From Sodalis sp. CWE (GTDB taxonomy: Bacteria; Pseudomonadota; Gammaproteobacteria; Enterobacterales; Enterobacteriaceae), in assembly GCF_019646055.1 (NCBI RefSeq), contig NZ_JAESFE010000001.1, forward strand, positions 354,466 through 418,465: a DNA stretch of 64,000 nt. The letters are read 5' to 3'. Both the position numbers and the translations under genes were made by a program. Within the stretch, counting starts at the first letter, position 1. Each line of letters opens with the position of its first letter. Below, piece by piece: positions 32,046 to 41,595 of this stretch. The notes beneath the pieces were generated by a model. That model did no database searches and was not told where the DNA came from. It was given only the letters and a program-made list of their open reading frames with translations.

Positions 32046-32834
32046 TGTCAAAAAATGGTACTTAAATCTTTTAATTATATAAATTGTTGATATAACGAAG
32101 ATGTTTTATTAAATTTATTTTTGATATTCATCAATTACGAATTATATTACTTGTCAGATTACGTTCAATCAGATTGACCGATCCTTCCTATATAGGAAGA
32201 TGCTTTCTCGATATTTATATATAGATGACTTTATTGTTATTTATTATTTTTTAAGTTCAGCCTTTCTTAGAAAGAGAACGATTAGTGATAAAAACTTATT
32301 AATTTTTGGCAATTTCATATACTAAAAATTTTTATTTATTGCAAAAATGGAAATAGTTTAATCAATTCCTAAAAGGAATGTTGATTCATCAAAATTAAAT
32401 GAATTAATTTAAAGTTATACAAGCCTTAATCAATGTTATTAATTTCCTTTATATTAAATGGATAATTATGCTAAATCGAAATCAGAGAAAGGAAGGTAGC
32501 ATTTTATATTTATAACAACTAAAAAATTTCTATTTTCATTATTTATAAATACATGCTAAAAAATAATTTTTAAGTAAAAATATTAGTTTACTTATCTTTA
32601 GCAGGGAAAACTAATCTGATATTGTTTTTAACACCAAGAATATACTATTTATACAGTACAATTCATTAGTAATTTCCAAAAAGTTTTAATTTTTTTGTTA
32701 AAGCTGAATGAAAAAGAAATGCAGTACACCTCACGATTTACTTATTTGACTATGATGTTTTACTTTTTTTTATAAACAGTGCAAATAAGTTAATCATGCA
32801 CGTACACAAATATGAAACATGAGAAAGACTCGTT
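32046..32834. other. Spacer between rpoZ and recG
   Basis: This is the position of spoT and trmH in E. coli; no similarity to either seen. Hairpins: a 16-bp palindrome at 32184-32199 (left half CTTCCTAT), 32262-32274 (CTTTCT/AGAAAG) and 32365-32379 (ATTCCT/AGGAAT). Confidence 0.6.
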
Positions 32835-34919
32835 TTGTTAAACACTATTTCGCTTAGTGCTTTGTCAGGGGTTAACCAAATTCTTGCTGAAAAATTTTTT
32901 CGTCTTGGAATAAAAAATATACAGGACTTGTTATTATATTTACCAATTAGGTATGAAAATCACGCTAAAGTTCTTCCTATTAGGAAAGCCCTATCCGGGA
33001 TGGCAATAACAGTACAAGGAAAAATTTTAAATAGCAAAATTAGCTACAATCCTAAAAGGATGCTTACGTGTTATTTACGTGACAATAATGGTGAAGAATT
33101 ATCTCTGCGCTTTTTTTATTTTAGCAAGGCAATGGAAAGTAATCTTTCTAAAGGCAAATGGATAACTGCATTTGGCAAAGTTTATCATTATAAATACAGT
33201 GATGAAATGATTCATCCTAAATATCGTGTAATTAATAAATCTCATAAAATGAATCTTCCTAAATCACTAACGCCGATATATCAAACTATTAAGGGGCTTC
33301 GACAAGAAACTTTCCGAAAAATTATTGATCAAGCTCTAAAAATGTTAGAAATTGTTCCTTCTATAGAACTTCTTCCAAGAGGGGTCAGTTATAAATTAGT
33401 AGATTTTCAAGAGGCGCTACGAACACTTCATCATCCATTATTAAAAAATTCTCTAGAAGACGAAGAAGCAATTTTAGAAAATTGTCGTCAAGCACGTTAT
33501 CGGTTAGTTATGGAAGAATTATTAGCACATAATCTTAGTTTGTTGTCAGCTAGAGATAAACTTCAAAATGATCGAGCTATGCCATTAAATGGCAATGATT
33601 TTTTGTCTCAGCGTTTTGTTACATCCTTACCTTTTGATCTTACCTTTGCTCAGAAACGTGTAGCAAAGGAAATTAATCAAGATTTGAAACGTAATACTCC
33701 AATGATGCGATTGTTACAAGGAGATGTTGGGTCTGGAAAAACATTAATCGCGGCATTAGCAGCATTACGCGCTATTAGCAGCGGTAGGCAGGTTGTATTA
33801 ATTGCTCCAACTGAGTTGCTAGCCGAACAACATATACAGAAATTTCGAAATTGGTTTTTACCACTTGGTATTAAAATAGGTTGGCTTGTTGGAAGACAAA
33901 CAGAAAAAAATCGTCAAAAACAACTAGAGGCTATTTGTGATGGAAGAATAATGATGGTAATAGGCACTCATGCTGTCTTTCAGAAACAGGTATATTTTGC
34001 TAATTTAGCATTAATAATCATTGACGAACATCATCGATTTGGTGTTCACCAGCGGCTTTCTCTTTTAAAAAAGGGATTTAAAAAAGGATTACGTCCACAT
34101 CAATTAATTATGACTGCTACTCCAATTCCTAGGACTTTATCCATGACAGCTTATTCTTATTTAGATAATTCAATTATCGACGAGCTTCCGCCAGGGCGGA
34201 TGCCAGTAACTACAGTTGTCGTTACAGATAAAAATCGGAATAAAGTTATTCAACGAGTTTGTCAAGCATGTCTGCAAGAGAATCGGCAAGCTTATTGGGT
34301 TTGTCCTGTAATAGAAAAATCAAATATAGAGAATATAAGGACAGTAAAATCAACTTGGCAAGAGTTAAAAAACGCTTTACCTGAGGTTCGCGTTGAACTT
34401 TTACATGGACGTATGAAAACTTTTGAAAAAAATCAACTTATGGAAGAATTTAAAGTAGGTAATATAAAACTATTAGTAACGACTACAGTTATTGAAGTCG
34501 GTATTAATATACCTAATGCTAGTCTAATAATTATTGAAAATTCCGAACGGCTCGGACTAACGCAATTACATCAACTTCGTGGAAGAGTTGGAAGAAGTTC
34601 AAAAGCTGCTTACTGCGTTCTTCTTTATAAATCCCCAATTAACAAAAAAGTTCATTCTCGTTTGAAAATTCTTCGAGAAAATAATGATGGATTTATTATT
34701 TCTGAATTTGACATGAAAATCCGAGGTCCAGGAGACCTTTTTGGTTTTCGCCAAACTGGTAACTCGTTATTTCGAGTGGCTAACTTGATTCGTGATCAGG
34801 AAATGATTCCAATTGCCTATAGATTAGCACAACACATTCATAAGCATTATCCTGATGCAGCTAATGAATTAATGAAACGTTGGATGCCAGATAGAATGCG
34901 CTACTATACTTTTACTTAG
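32835..34919 (+). CDS. recG: ATP-dependent DNA helicase RecG
   Basis: The protein (694 aa; E. coli 693) remodels stalled forks and Holliday junctions. An N-terminal wedge/OB domain (LTCYLRDNNGEELSLRFF) is followed by SF2 motor motifs: LLQGDVGSGKT, APTELLAEQH, box II as DEHH (E. coli DEQH), MTATPIPRT, TTTVIEVGINIPNA and QLHQLRGRVGR, then the C-terminal RGPGDLFGFRQTG. The start is TTG at 32835: an in-frame stop lies five codons upstream and there is no ATG or GTG. It is followed by xanP, as in E. coli apart from the lost gltS. Confidence 0.96.
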   Translation: MLNTISLSALSGVNQILAEKFFRLGIKNIQDLLLYLPIRYENHAKVLPIRKALSGMAITVQGKILNSKISYNPKRMLTCYLRDNNGEELSLRFFYFSKAMESNLSKGKWITAFGKVYHYKYSDEMIHPKYRVINKSHKMNLPKSLTPIYQTIKGLRQETFRKIIDQALKMLEIVPSIELLPRGVSYKLVDFQEALRTLHHPLLKNSLEDEEAILENCRQARYRLVMEELLAHNLSLLSARDKLQNDRAMPLNGNDFLSQRFVTSLPFDLTFAQKRVAKEINQDLKRNTPMMRLLQGDVGSGKTLIAALAALRAISSGRQVVLIAPTELLAEQHIQKFRNWFLPLGIKIGWLVGRQTEKNRQKQLEAICDGRIMMVIGTHAVFQKQVYFANLALIIIDEHHRFGVHQRLSLLKKGFKKGLRPHQLIMTATPIPRTLSMTAYSYLDNSIIDELPPGRMPVTTVVVTDKNRNKVIQRVCQACLQENRQAYWVCPVIEKSNIENIRTVKSTWQELKNALPEVRVELLHGRMKTFEKNQLMEEFKVGNIKLLVTTTVIEVGINIPNASLIIIENSERLGLTQLHQLRGRVGRSSKAAYCVLLYKSPINKKVHSRLKILRENNDGFIISEFDMKIRGPGDLFGFRQTGNSLFRVANLIRDQEMIPIAYRLAQHIHKHYPDAANELMKRWMPDRMRYYTFT

Positions 34920-35265
34920 TCAGTTATTCGTTTTTTCATAAAAATTTATAGTTTATTTTTGCTAATTATAAAAACTAAATACTTGCTATGTACAAGGTTA
35001 CCTTATATACTCAAAGAGACAATTAGTAATTACTAAGCATGCTTGGTTAATGACCCGGCGTCTGATCAACTTTTAATAATTCATTTTTAAACTATATTTA
35101 ACTAAAATATTAATGTAAAGCTAGCTTCGCTGTTGTAGAATTTTGTAACAGATCGCTGGTTAGTATTTAATTCCTGTTTAAAAAATAGCATTATCAACTA
35201 ATGACTTCGTACGTGACGAAGAAATATCCGTAAAATACACTAGCATAGAAAGGAAATTTTTTTCA
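34920..35265. other. Spacer between recG and xanP
   Basis: E. coli has divergent gltS here. A GC-richer patch near 35040-35070 may be a gltS remnant but no similarity is readable. AAGGTTACCTT near 34996 forms a tiny palindrome. Confidence 0.5.
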
Positions 35266-36666
35266 ATGAAACTTTCCGTTGGAGCGTCTTTGTCGTCTTT
35301 TAAAAAAAGTACTTCAAATGAACTAATTTACGGTCCAGATGATCAACCTCCATTAATACAAACGTTATTTGCTGCCTGTCAACACTTACTTGCAATGTTT
35401 GTAGCGGTTGTTACTCCTTCACTTTTGATTTGTCAAGCGTTAAGTCTTCCAGAGGAAGATACTTGCCATATTATTAGCATGTCATTAATATCTTCTGGAT
35501 TAGCATCTATATTACAAATAAGAACCTGGGGACCAGTGGGATCAGGCTTACTTTCTATTCAAGGGACTAGTTTTAATTTTGTTACGCCATTGGTTATAGG
35601 GGGATTAACATTAAAAAATAGTGGAGTTGAAACACAAACAATGATGGCAACATTATTTGGTACCTTGATGGTAGCTTCTTTTGTTGAAATTTTCTTATCA
35701 AGAATATTACATTTAGTTCAACATATTATTACCCCCCTTGTATCAGGGATAGTAGTTATGATTATTGGGATTTCTCTGATTCAGATAAGTTCGATTTCTA
35801 TCAATGGTAATTCTGTCGCTTTAAGCAATCATATTTTTGATTCCCCAAAAAGTTTAGTTCTTGCCATTATGGTTTTATTAACTGTTGTTTTTTTAAACCT
35901 ACAACGTAATTCCTATTTAAGAGCCGCCTCATTATTAGTTGCCATATTAATAGGCTATATCTTATCATGGATAATCGGAGTTGAATTACCAGAAAAATCT
36001 GCATCAACGCGATCATTAATAATCGTACCGAAGCCTCTATATTACGGTTTGGATTTTGACTGGAATCTACTTATTCCATTGATGTTAGTTTTTTTTATTA
36101 CTTCCGTTGAAACCATCGGTGATATTTCTGCCACTTCGGATGTGTCAGAACAACCAATACAAGGTCCATTGTATATACGTCGATTAAAGGGTGGCGTATT
36201 GGCCAACGGGTTAAATTCCATGCTTTCGGCAATACTTAACGCTTTTCCAAATTCCTGTTTTAGTCAAAACAATGGCGTGATTCAACTTACTGGTATTGCT
36301 AGTCGATATATTGGATTTATTGTATCAATAATGCTCATTATACTTGGATTATTTCCGGCAGTCAGTGCTACGGTCCAATATATCCCTAATCCGGTACTAG
36401 GAGCCATAACGATGGTGATGTTTGGAATTATTGCTGCGTCAGGAGTTCGGATTATATCCCGCGAGCGCCTTGATCGTCGAGCCATAATAATTATTGCACT
36501 ATCTTTATCAATAGGTCTCGGTGTATCTCAACAACCTTTTATTTTGCAACATGCTCCTCAATGGTTAAGAACCTTACTATCATCCAGTATTGCCTCTGGT
36601 GGAATTGCTGCTGTTTTTCTTAATTTTTTATGTTTTCCAAAAAAGGAAATACGTCAAAATAAATAG
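35266..36666 (+). CDS. xanP: Xanthine:H+ symporter
   Basis: The protein (466 aa; E. coli XanP 463) is a nucleobase-cation symporter-2 (NAT/NCS2) membrane protein with about 14 membrane segments. Diagnostic segments are [31 protein letters not shown], the TM8 motif [17 protein letters not shown] and the NAT signature [17 protein letters not shown]. Context next to recG supports XanP rather than UraA. It would import purine bases. AAAGGAA lies ahead of the ATG. Confidence 0.94.
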   Translation: MKLSVGASLSSFKKSTSNELIYGPDDQPPLIQTLFAACQHLLAMFVAVVTPSLLICQALSLPEEDTCHIISMSLISSGLASILQIRTWGPVGSGLLSIQGTSFNFVTPLVIGGLTLKNSGVETQTMMATLFGTLMVASFVEIFLSRILHLVQHIITPLVSGIVVMIIGISLIQISSISINGNSVALSNHIFDSPKSLVLAIMVLLTVVFLNLQRNSYLRAASLLVAILIGYILSWIIGVELPEKSASTRSLIIVPKPLYYGLDFDWNLLIPLMLVFFITSVETIGDISATSDVSEQPIQGPLYIRRLKGGVLANGLNSMLSAILNAFPNSCFSQNNGVIQLTGIASRYIGFIVSIMLIILGLFPAVSATVQYIPNPVLGAITMVMFGIIAASGVRIISRERLDRRAIIIIALSLSIGLGVSQQPFILQHAPQWLRTLLSSSIASGGIAAVFLNFLCFPKKEIRQNK

Positions 36667-38091
36667 TATATTCAATTAGTGACAATAAAATAAACAGTAA
36701 AATTTATGTTTACTTTACTTTTGAAAATATATTTCCTATCATGAATTAAATGCTTCCAGCATGAAAGCATTTATTTTTAGGTAAACGTGTGGACATCATA
36801 ACTTCACTTAGGAAGTGGTTACTTACTTTTTTATTATTCAATATTTTGCGATAGGAAAATTATAACTTTAATTTAAAAAAATAAAATATTTAGTTAGTTA
36901 AATTCTTCGGTTAACAATTAATCTATTTTCATTATTCAGAAAAACATGCTGTTAATTAATAACTAGATAATATATTAAAATAACTTTATAGGATATCTTA
37001 ACTATAATAGGTAGATTTATTTTAATAAATACATTAGCCAATGAGAAAAACTTAGCTAGAATTAGTAAAGTAAAATATACAAATGCAATTGATTTGATAT
37101 CAAGCCTAGTATTATATAATTAATTTGCTCGATCATGAAGTATATTAAAGATATTTAGAAATTTAAAAAAACGACTAAATCAGTTTAGAGAAGACTTACA
37201 GATACCCTTTAATCTTAAAAAACCAGAAACGTAGTAATTGTTCCTCATTAGTGAGGAATGATATTAAAAATTGTTTATTGCGTACTATAAACTTAAATAC
37301 ATTCACGTTAATTCTATTTCTTTGAGTTTGATTATACAATTTTTTGTTTTAACATAGAGAATAACAAAAACGATAAAACTTTATTTCGTTCTTTGCGAAA
37401 ATAGAAATAAATTACTTATTTTAAATATTGTTTTAAGTTTTCTGATTTTAGCAAACTTCTATGTTCGCTTTTTTTCTTAAATGTAATGATTTTAGCTATT
37501 TAAGGGCATTAGCGTATTTGATACTTGATCTAAATTATTTTCATAATGCAATATCTATTTAGAGCGGAATGTTTAATTTATAAAGTTATTCATTAAAAAT
37601 GAAACTATCTTGTCATATTTTTAGCTATATTGCGATCATCTTCAAAGGCGGATTCATTGTGAGTTTCCATAATAATTCGGATCAAAGAAGACTTTCTCTG
37701 CAACCAAGTTACCAATATATTTAATAGATAAAAATGACGTCTGTATAGAGTTCTAATTTAGAAATAGTTGTTAACTTTTTACAGATATATTTTTTATATA
37801 CTTTAAAACCTTAGAGTATTATTCAAAATAAAGACACATATGTTTTTTGCCTTCAGTTCTAACACAGACAATTGATTTTTTAAACTAAAAATACTAATTA
37901 AATAAATTAAACCAAAGTAAGAATATTAACTTTAAATTTTTAATTTTTAGTTACTTTTTTCAATGGAATTCCAATCGTTTTATAAACGATGAAACCATGA
38001 ATTTCTTTCTATAGGAAAAAACATTAAGCATCCTAAGTTTTAAGTAAAATATATAATAACATATAACTCAATTTACGAGTCGGTTTTTACA
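36667..38091. other. 1.4-kb spacer downstream of xanP
   Basis: No gene recognised. A hairpin with arms TTCCTCA/TGAGGAA lies at 37241-37258 and another at 37381-37410 (TTATTTC/GAAATAA). A GC-richer patch at 37610-37740 has short open runs on both strands that I do not recognise. Confidence 0.55.
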
Positions 38092-38619
38092 ATGAAAACG
38101 GTGACGAAGCGATCTGTTGAATACGTTTTCTTCATTCCCTTGCAGGAATATTCTACATCTAGATCAATTAAGGATAATTTTCCAGCAGATAATAGCGCTT
38201 TGAGGAAGATATGCTCAATGAAGTATATCACTTGTCTTGGGTTAGTTTATACTATAAGTAAGCTTTGTCTTATCTAACAAATTAAGATGCTTTTAAATTA
38301 GTTTGATAAGGAGAGGATAAAATACTAATTTACTGAGAATTTTTTCATTAGCAAGGAAAATCATTAGATGTTTTTTTAAGGATTGGCAGTTTTTATTTAT
38401 CAAAGAAAATTGTCTGTAACTATTTAGTAACAAGTGACGTCGAACTTTGTTTTATTAAGTGAACAAGTTTTTTGTTCAAATTTTACTAAAATTCGTGATA
38501 GTTCAATTAAAAATCTAGTCAAAGCTGAATTACCAACTGAAATACTTACTGTTCAATGGGACAGAATAAGAACTGAAGGTGTTTCAATTTTCTTGAATAC
38601 TTTTTTTAGATTTTTTTAA
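38092..38619 (+). pseudogene. engB: Probable engB (yihA) GTPase remnant
   Basis: Two same-strand fragments resemble the ribosome-assembly GTPase EngB. The 3' piece (38434-38619; VTSNFVLLSEQ..., KIRDSSIKNLVKAEL, TVQWDRIRTEGVSIFL) follows the EngB C-terminus pattern (VDSN...VLLTKADKL, RKAQLNMVREAV, VQVETFSSLKKQGVDKL). The 5' piece (38092-38277) shows a weaker EngB-like N-terminal pattern with the P-loop GRSNxGKS destroyed. The middle G-motifs are gone. Position and orientation match E. coli, where engB converges on polA. No intact frame remains. Confidence 0.5.
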
Positions 38620-39213
38620 GCGACGATCATGCTTTTTGATTTGAAAGTAGTAACTTCAAAGAAGAAAATGTAATGTTTCACTTTTTTGCAACCAAAAAGT
38701 TAAGTGTTGTTTGATTGTGACATTTGTTTTCTATAAGTTTAAAAAGAATTTTTTTGCAAAAAAAATATGTAGCAAACCGGCAATATCACACTATTCCGCA
38801 ATATAATTTAGCATATTTTAATATCGTATTAAGCCAGCATCAGCCAATTAAATATTAGATTTATTTAGAATCCAAAATTTAATAAAATCATTTGACTAAT
38901 TTTTTTGATACTGGGACTTTCCAAAGTTGATTTCAATCTAAACATGATGCCATATAATCCAACATAGTCTTGTTAATCTCATTTAATTCTCCTACTGTTA
39001 AATAGGAAAGTAAGTAAATTTAAGAGAACGTTGATAACAGGAAAAAGTTCAAACAAATTAAAAATAAGCATATCTACATTATCAACTTAAATTTCAAAAG
39101 AAAAAGTTTTTGTGACCAATAATTTTTAATTAATTTTTCTAGAACAAACATAGCACTAAAAATCTTGAAAATATGTTTTTTGAGTTACTAATTTGTTAAT
39201 CCTTTAGATAGAG
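38620..39213. other. Spacer between engB remnant and polA
   Basis: E. coli carries the small RNAs Spot 42 and CsrC here; I see neither. The polymerase half of polA would have ended here, and no Klenow-domain motif is recognisable. Confidence 0.55.
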
Positions 39214-40167
39214 TTAAATGTGGTTTATTACAGCGCGACGAATTGACAATAATTGAAAATGTTTTCGACTGTTTAACCATTCTTTCCTTTTTTCTAAATC
39301 ATCTAAATAATTTTTAAACTCGTAGTGCTGAAACAATAGTGTTAATACTCTTATATCTGGTAGCTTCATTGTTAATTGTTTATAAAACAAATCGAGAGAT
39401 ATGTTAGTTTTGATAGTGGCTAATTGATAAGAAAGAAAAGCTACTTCGCGGTGTTTCTTAAGTTTATCAGCTATAAATTTGGCGCCGTGAAACTTTAGTT
39501 TACTGATTACATTAAGCTGTTGATATAAACGCTCAAGTTTGCCTATTTTTATTAATAATGTTTTTGCAGTTTTTTTCCCTATTCCAGGAACACCTGGAAT
39601 ATTATCGGAACTGTCTCCTGTCAACGCCAAATAGTCAACAAATAATTCTGGTGGTAAACCAAACTTTGATTGTATCTCTTTTGGACCAAAAATAGTATTT
39701 GACTTAATATCAATTAAAGCAATCTTAGGTGATACTAATTGTGTTAAATCTTTATCACCAGTACTAATTAATACCTTTCTTCCATCACGTGCATAAGTTA
39801 ATGCTAATGTTCCAATAACATCATCAGCTTCAACATTGTTGATAGTTAACGTTGGCAAACCTATTGCTTTTATTACATTATTTAATGGTTCTATTTGATT
39901 AATAAGGTCACTAGGCATAAGAGACCGATGAGACTTATATTCATTAAACAATTTATTACGAAAGGTTTTACCTTTAGCATCAAATACAACTATAACCAAA
40001 CTTTTTCTATATATTGTTAACAGCTTCTTAAGCACATTTAATACACCATACATTGCTCCGGTGGGTTCTCCTTTCGTGTTAATTAAATATGGTAGGGCGT
40101 AATAAGAGCGGTACAGGTAAAAGGAACCATCAACAAGAATAACTGGATTATTTACATCTTTATCCAT
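39214..40167 (-). CDS. polA: DNA polymerase I, 5'-3' exonuclease domain only
   Basis: The protein is 317 aa, against 928 aa for E. coli PolI. It contains the whole flap endonuclease domain: LVDGSFYLYRSYYALP (11-26), FDAKGKTFR, EYKSHR, EADDVIGTLA, TGDKDLTQL and the helix-hairpin-helix GDSSDNIPGVPGIGKKTA. It ends shortly after FKNYLDDLEKRKEWL, where the E. coli exonuclease domain ends; proofreading and polymerase domains are missing. Buchnera has the same exonuclease-only form. It can process Okazaki RNA primers while another polymerase fills gaps (inference). dsbA lies upstream on the same strand, as in E. coli. Confidence 0.95.
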   Translation of the reverse strand: MDKDVNNPVILVDGSFYLYRSYYALPYLINTKGEPTGAMYGVLNVLKKLLTIYRKSLVIVVFDAKGKTFRNKLFNEYKSHRSLMPSDLINQIEPLNNVIKAIGLPTLTINNVEADDVIGTLALTYARDGRKVLISTGDKDLTQLVSPKIALIDIKSNTIFGPKEIQSKFGLPPELFVDYLALTGDSSDNIPGVPGIGKKTAKTLLIKIGKLERLYQQLNVISKLKFHGAKFIADKLKKHREVAFLSYQLATIKTNISLDLFYKQLTMKLPDIRVLTLLFQHYEFKNYLDDLEKRKEWLNSRKHFQLLSIRRAVINHI

Positions 40168-40255
40168 ATAATGTTTTGGCTAACCTAATTGATCGTTAAA
40201 GTATATGAAATATTATTCTCAAATAACTTTTATGTATTTTATTCTAAGTAAAGCA

Positions 40256-40882
40256 TTATTTCAAAGTTAATAAAAAATTTATAACATTGACGAGCTCCTT
40301 AATATAAGCGTCTATTGACGACATATCTAATCCATCATTTTTAATCATATACTTTTCATTAATAAAAACAGCCGGTACACCACTAACACGCAAATCAGAA
40401 GCCATCTTTTCTTGTTCTAATACAAGAGTTTTTACAGAAAAACTATTCCATGCCAAATTATACTCTTCCTCACTAATACCTATTTTAGAAAATATTGTAC
40501 GAATATCGTTTAATGTTTTTATAGTTTTTTTTTGCTGCAACTCTTCAAAAAGAAGAGGACTAACTTTATCTTCGATGTTCAATAGCATCGCCACGGCCCA
40601 AGCTTGGGTTAATTGTTTCCCCATTGGCCCAAGAAAATCTACATGATATTTTTTTAGTTTAACTCCAGTTGGTAATTCCTTTTTTATCAAGCTAGAAATA
40701 TTATATAAACGCTCAAATTGATAACAATGTAAACAATAAAAGGAAAAAAATTCTAATACTTGTAACTCAGAACTGGAAGGTCTTCTTAGCTGAAGATACT
40801 GATGACCTTCAGAAAAGGGTGTAGCCAAAATAGAAAATGATAAAATTAAACTTGTTAAAAAACCCAACATTTTTTTTTTCAT
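40256..40882 (-). CDS. dsbA: Thiol:disulfide interchange protein DsbA, active site CLHC
   Basis: Periplasmic disulfide oxidase, 208 aa, the same length as the E. coli precursor. A signal peptide (residues 1 to about 20, MKKKMLGFLTSLILSFSILA) precedes the thioredoxin fold with the helical insertion. The redox motif is C50-L51-H52-C53, where E. coli and most enterics have CPHC. The cis-proline loop GVPAVFIN is kept. The Pro-to-Leu change is expected to alter redox potential. DsbB is not in this window. Confidence 0.96.
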   Translation of the reverse strand: MKKKMLGFLTSLILSFSILATPFSEGHQYLQLRRPSSSELQVLEFFSFYCLHCYQFERLYNISSLIKKELPTGVKLKKYHVDFLGPMGKQLTQAWAVAMLLNIEDKVSPLLFEELQQKKTIKTLNDIRTIFSKIGISEEEYNLAWNSFSVKTLVLEQEKMASDLRVSGVPAVFINEKYMIKNDGLDMSSIDAYIKELVNVINFLLTLK

Positions 40883-40934
40883 AACTTGAAAATAATCACT
40901 CGGAACTTAGAAAAAATAAGGTTTTACGATTCTA

Positions 40935-40976
40935 GGTTTTGGAGACCGGTGCTCTACCAAATTGAACTACGCCCCT
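40935..40976 (-). pseudogene. trpT: Truncated tRNA-Trp (CCA)
   Basis: The first ~42 nt of tRNA-Trp are present: 5' acceptor strand AGGGGCG, D arm (one extra T in the D loop) and the anticodon loop CTCCAAA. Homology stops within the 3' side of the anticodon stem; variable loop, T arm and 3' acceptor strand are absent. It cannot fold as a tRNA, so a functional copy must lie elsewhere. It lies 3' of the 5S gene, where trpT sits at the end of an rRNA operon in E. coli (rrnC). Confidence 0.9.
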
Positions 40977-41062
40977 ATGTAGAATTTTAAAAAACCTCCT
41001 TCAGAACTTAAAAAACATATTTTTCCCTCTTTTCTTTTTAAAAGAGAGGTAATAGATAGAAA

Positions 41063-41179
41063 GCCTGGCGGTTTCCTACTCTCGCATGGGGAAGCCCCAA
41101 ACTACCATCGGCGCTACGACTTTTCACTTCTGAGTTCGGAATGGTATCAGGTGGGACCACCGCGCTTTAGCCACCAGGC
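41063..41179 (-). rRNA. rrf: 5S ribosomal RNA
   Basis: The 117-nt sequence matches E. coli 5S along its whole length: GCGCGGTGGTCCCACCTGA, CCGAACTCAGAAGTGAAA and GTAGCGCCGATGGTAG are present. The terminal stem GCCTGGTGG/CCGCCAGGC pairs with one G-U. It follows a 23S 3' fragment and precedes a cut tRNA-Trp. A hairpin (about 41029-41050, CTCTTTT/AAAAGAG) lies 3' of it. Without a visible rRNA promoter or complete 23S, its expression depends on an unknown upstream start. Confidence 0.95.
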
Positions 41180-41189
41180 AAGTTCTTTA

Positions 41190-41203
41190 TTTATCAAGCA
41201 AGA
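41190..41203. repeat. 14-bp direct repeat, copy 1 (copy 2 at 41515-41528)
   Basis: TTTATCAAGCAAGA occurs here, in the 5S leader, and again at 41515-41528, exactly at the broken end of the 23S fragment. The two copies bracket the fragment and may mark how the deletion formed. Confidence 0.85.
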
Positions 41204-41277
41204 TAGATAAGCAAAATATCTCCATCATGTTTTTAGATAAGTTTTTGTTCAGATCTATTAAACAGCTTAGGTGTTGC

Positions 41278-41512
41278 AAGGTTAAGTCTCACGGGTCATT
41301 AGTATCGGTTAGCTGAACGTTTCGCAACGCTTACACATCCGACCTATCAACGTTATCGTCTTTAACGTCCCTTCAGGAGGCTTATGGCCTCAGGGAAGAC
41401 TCATCTTGAGGCAAGTTTCCCGCTTAGATGCTTTCAGCGGTTATCTTTTTCGCACGCGGCTACCGGGCAATACCATTGGCATGATAACCCGAACACCGGA
41501 GGTGCGTCCACT
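41278..41512 (-). pseudogene. rrl: 3'-terminal fragment of 23S rRNA
   Basis: About 235 nt match the 3' end of E. coli 23S rRNA (domain VI), ending in TGAGACTTAACCTT-like sequence at 41278. Upstream the homology stops abruptly after AGTGGACGCACC; the sarcin-ricin loop, which would come just before, is gone. The rest of 23S, the 16S gene and spacer tRNAs are absent before clpB. It is a deletion remnant, not a working gene. Confidence 0.93.
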
Positions 41513-41595
41513 TTTTTATCAAGCAAGAAAAATTTTTTCTATTAAAAATATTTTTTAATAAAAATTATCTATTAACTAATTAAATAATTTAAATA

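Noticed and set aside
37598..37740. Short open runs on both strands in a GC-richer patch downstream of xanP
   Set aside because: About 33-42 codons each; no similarity to genes expected nearby (yihI, hemN, gltS).
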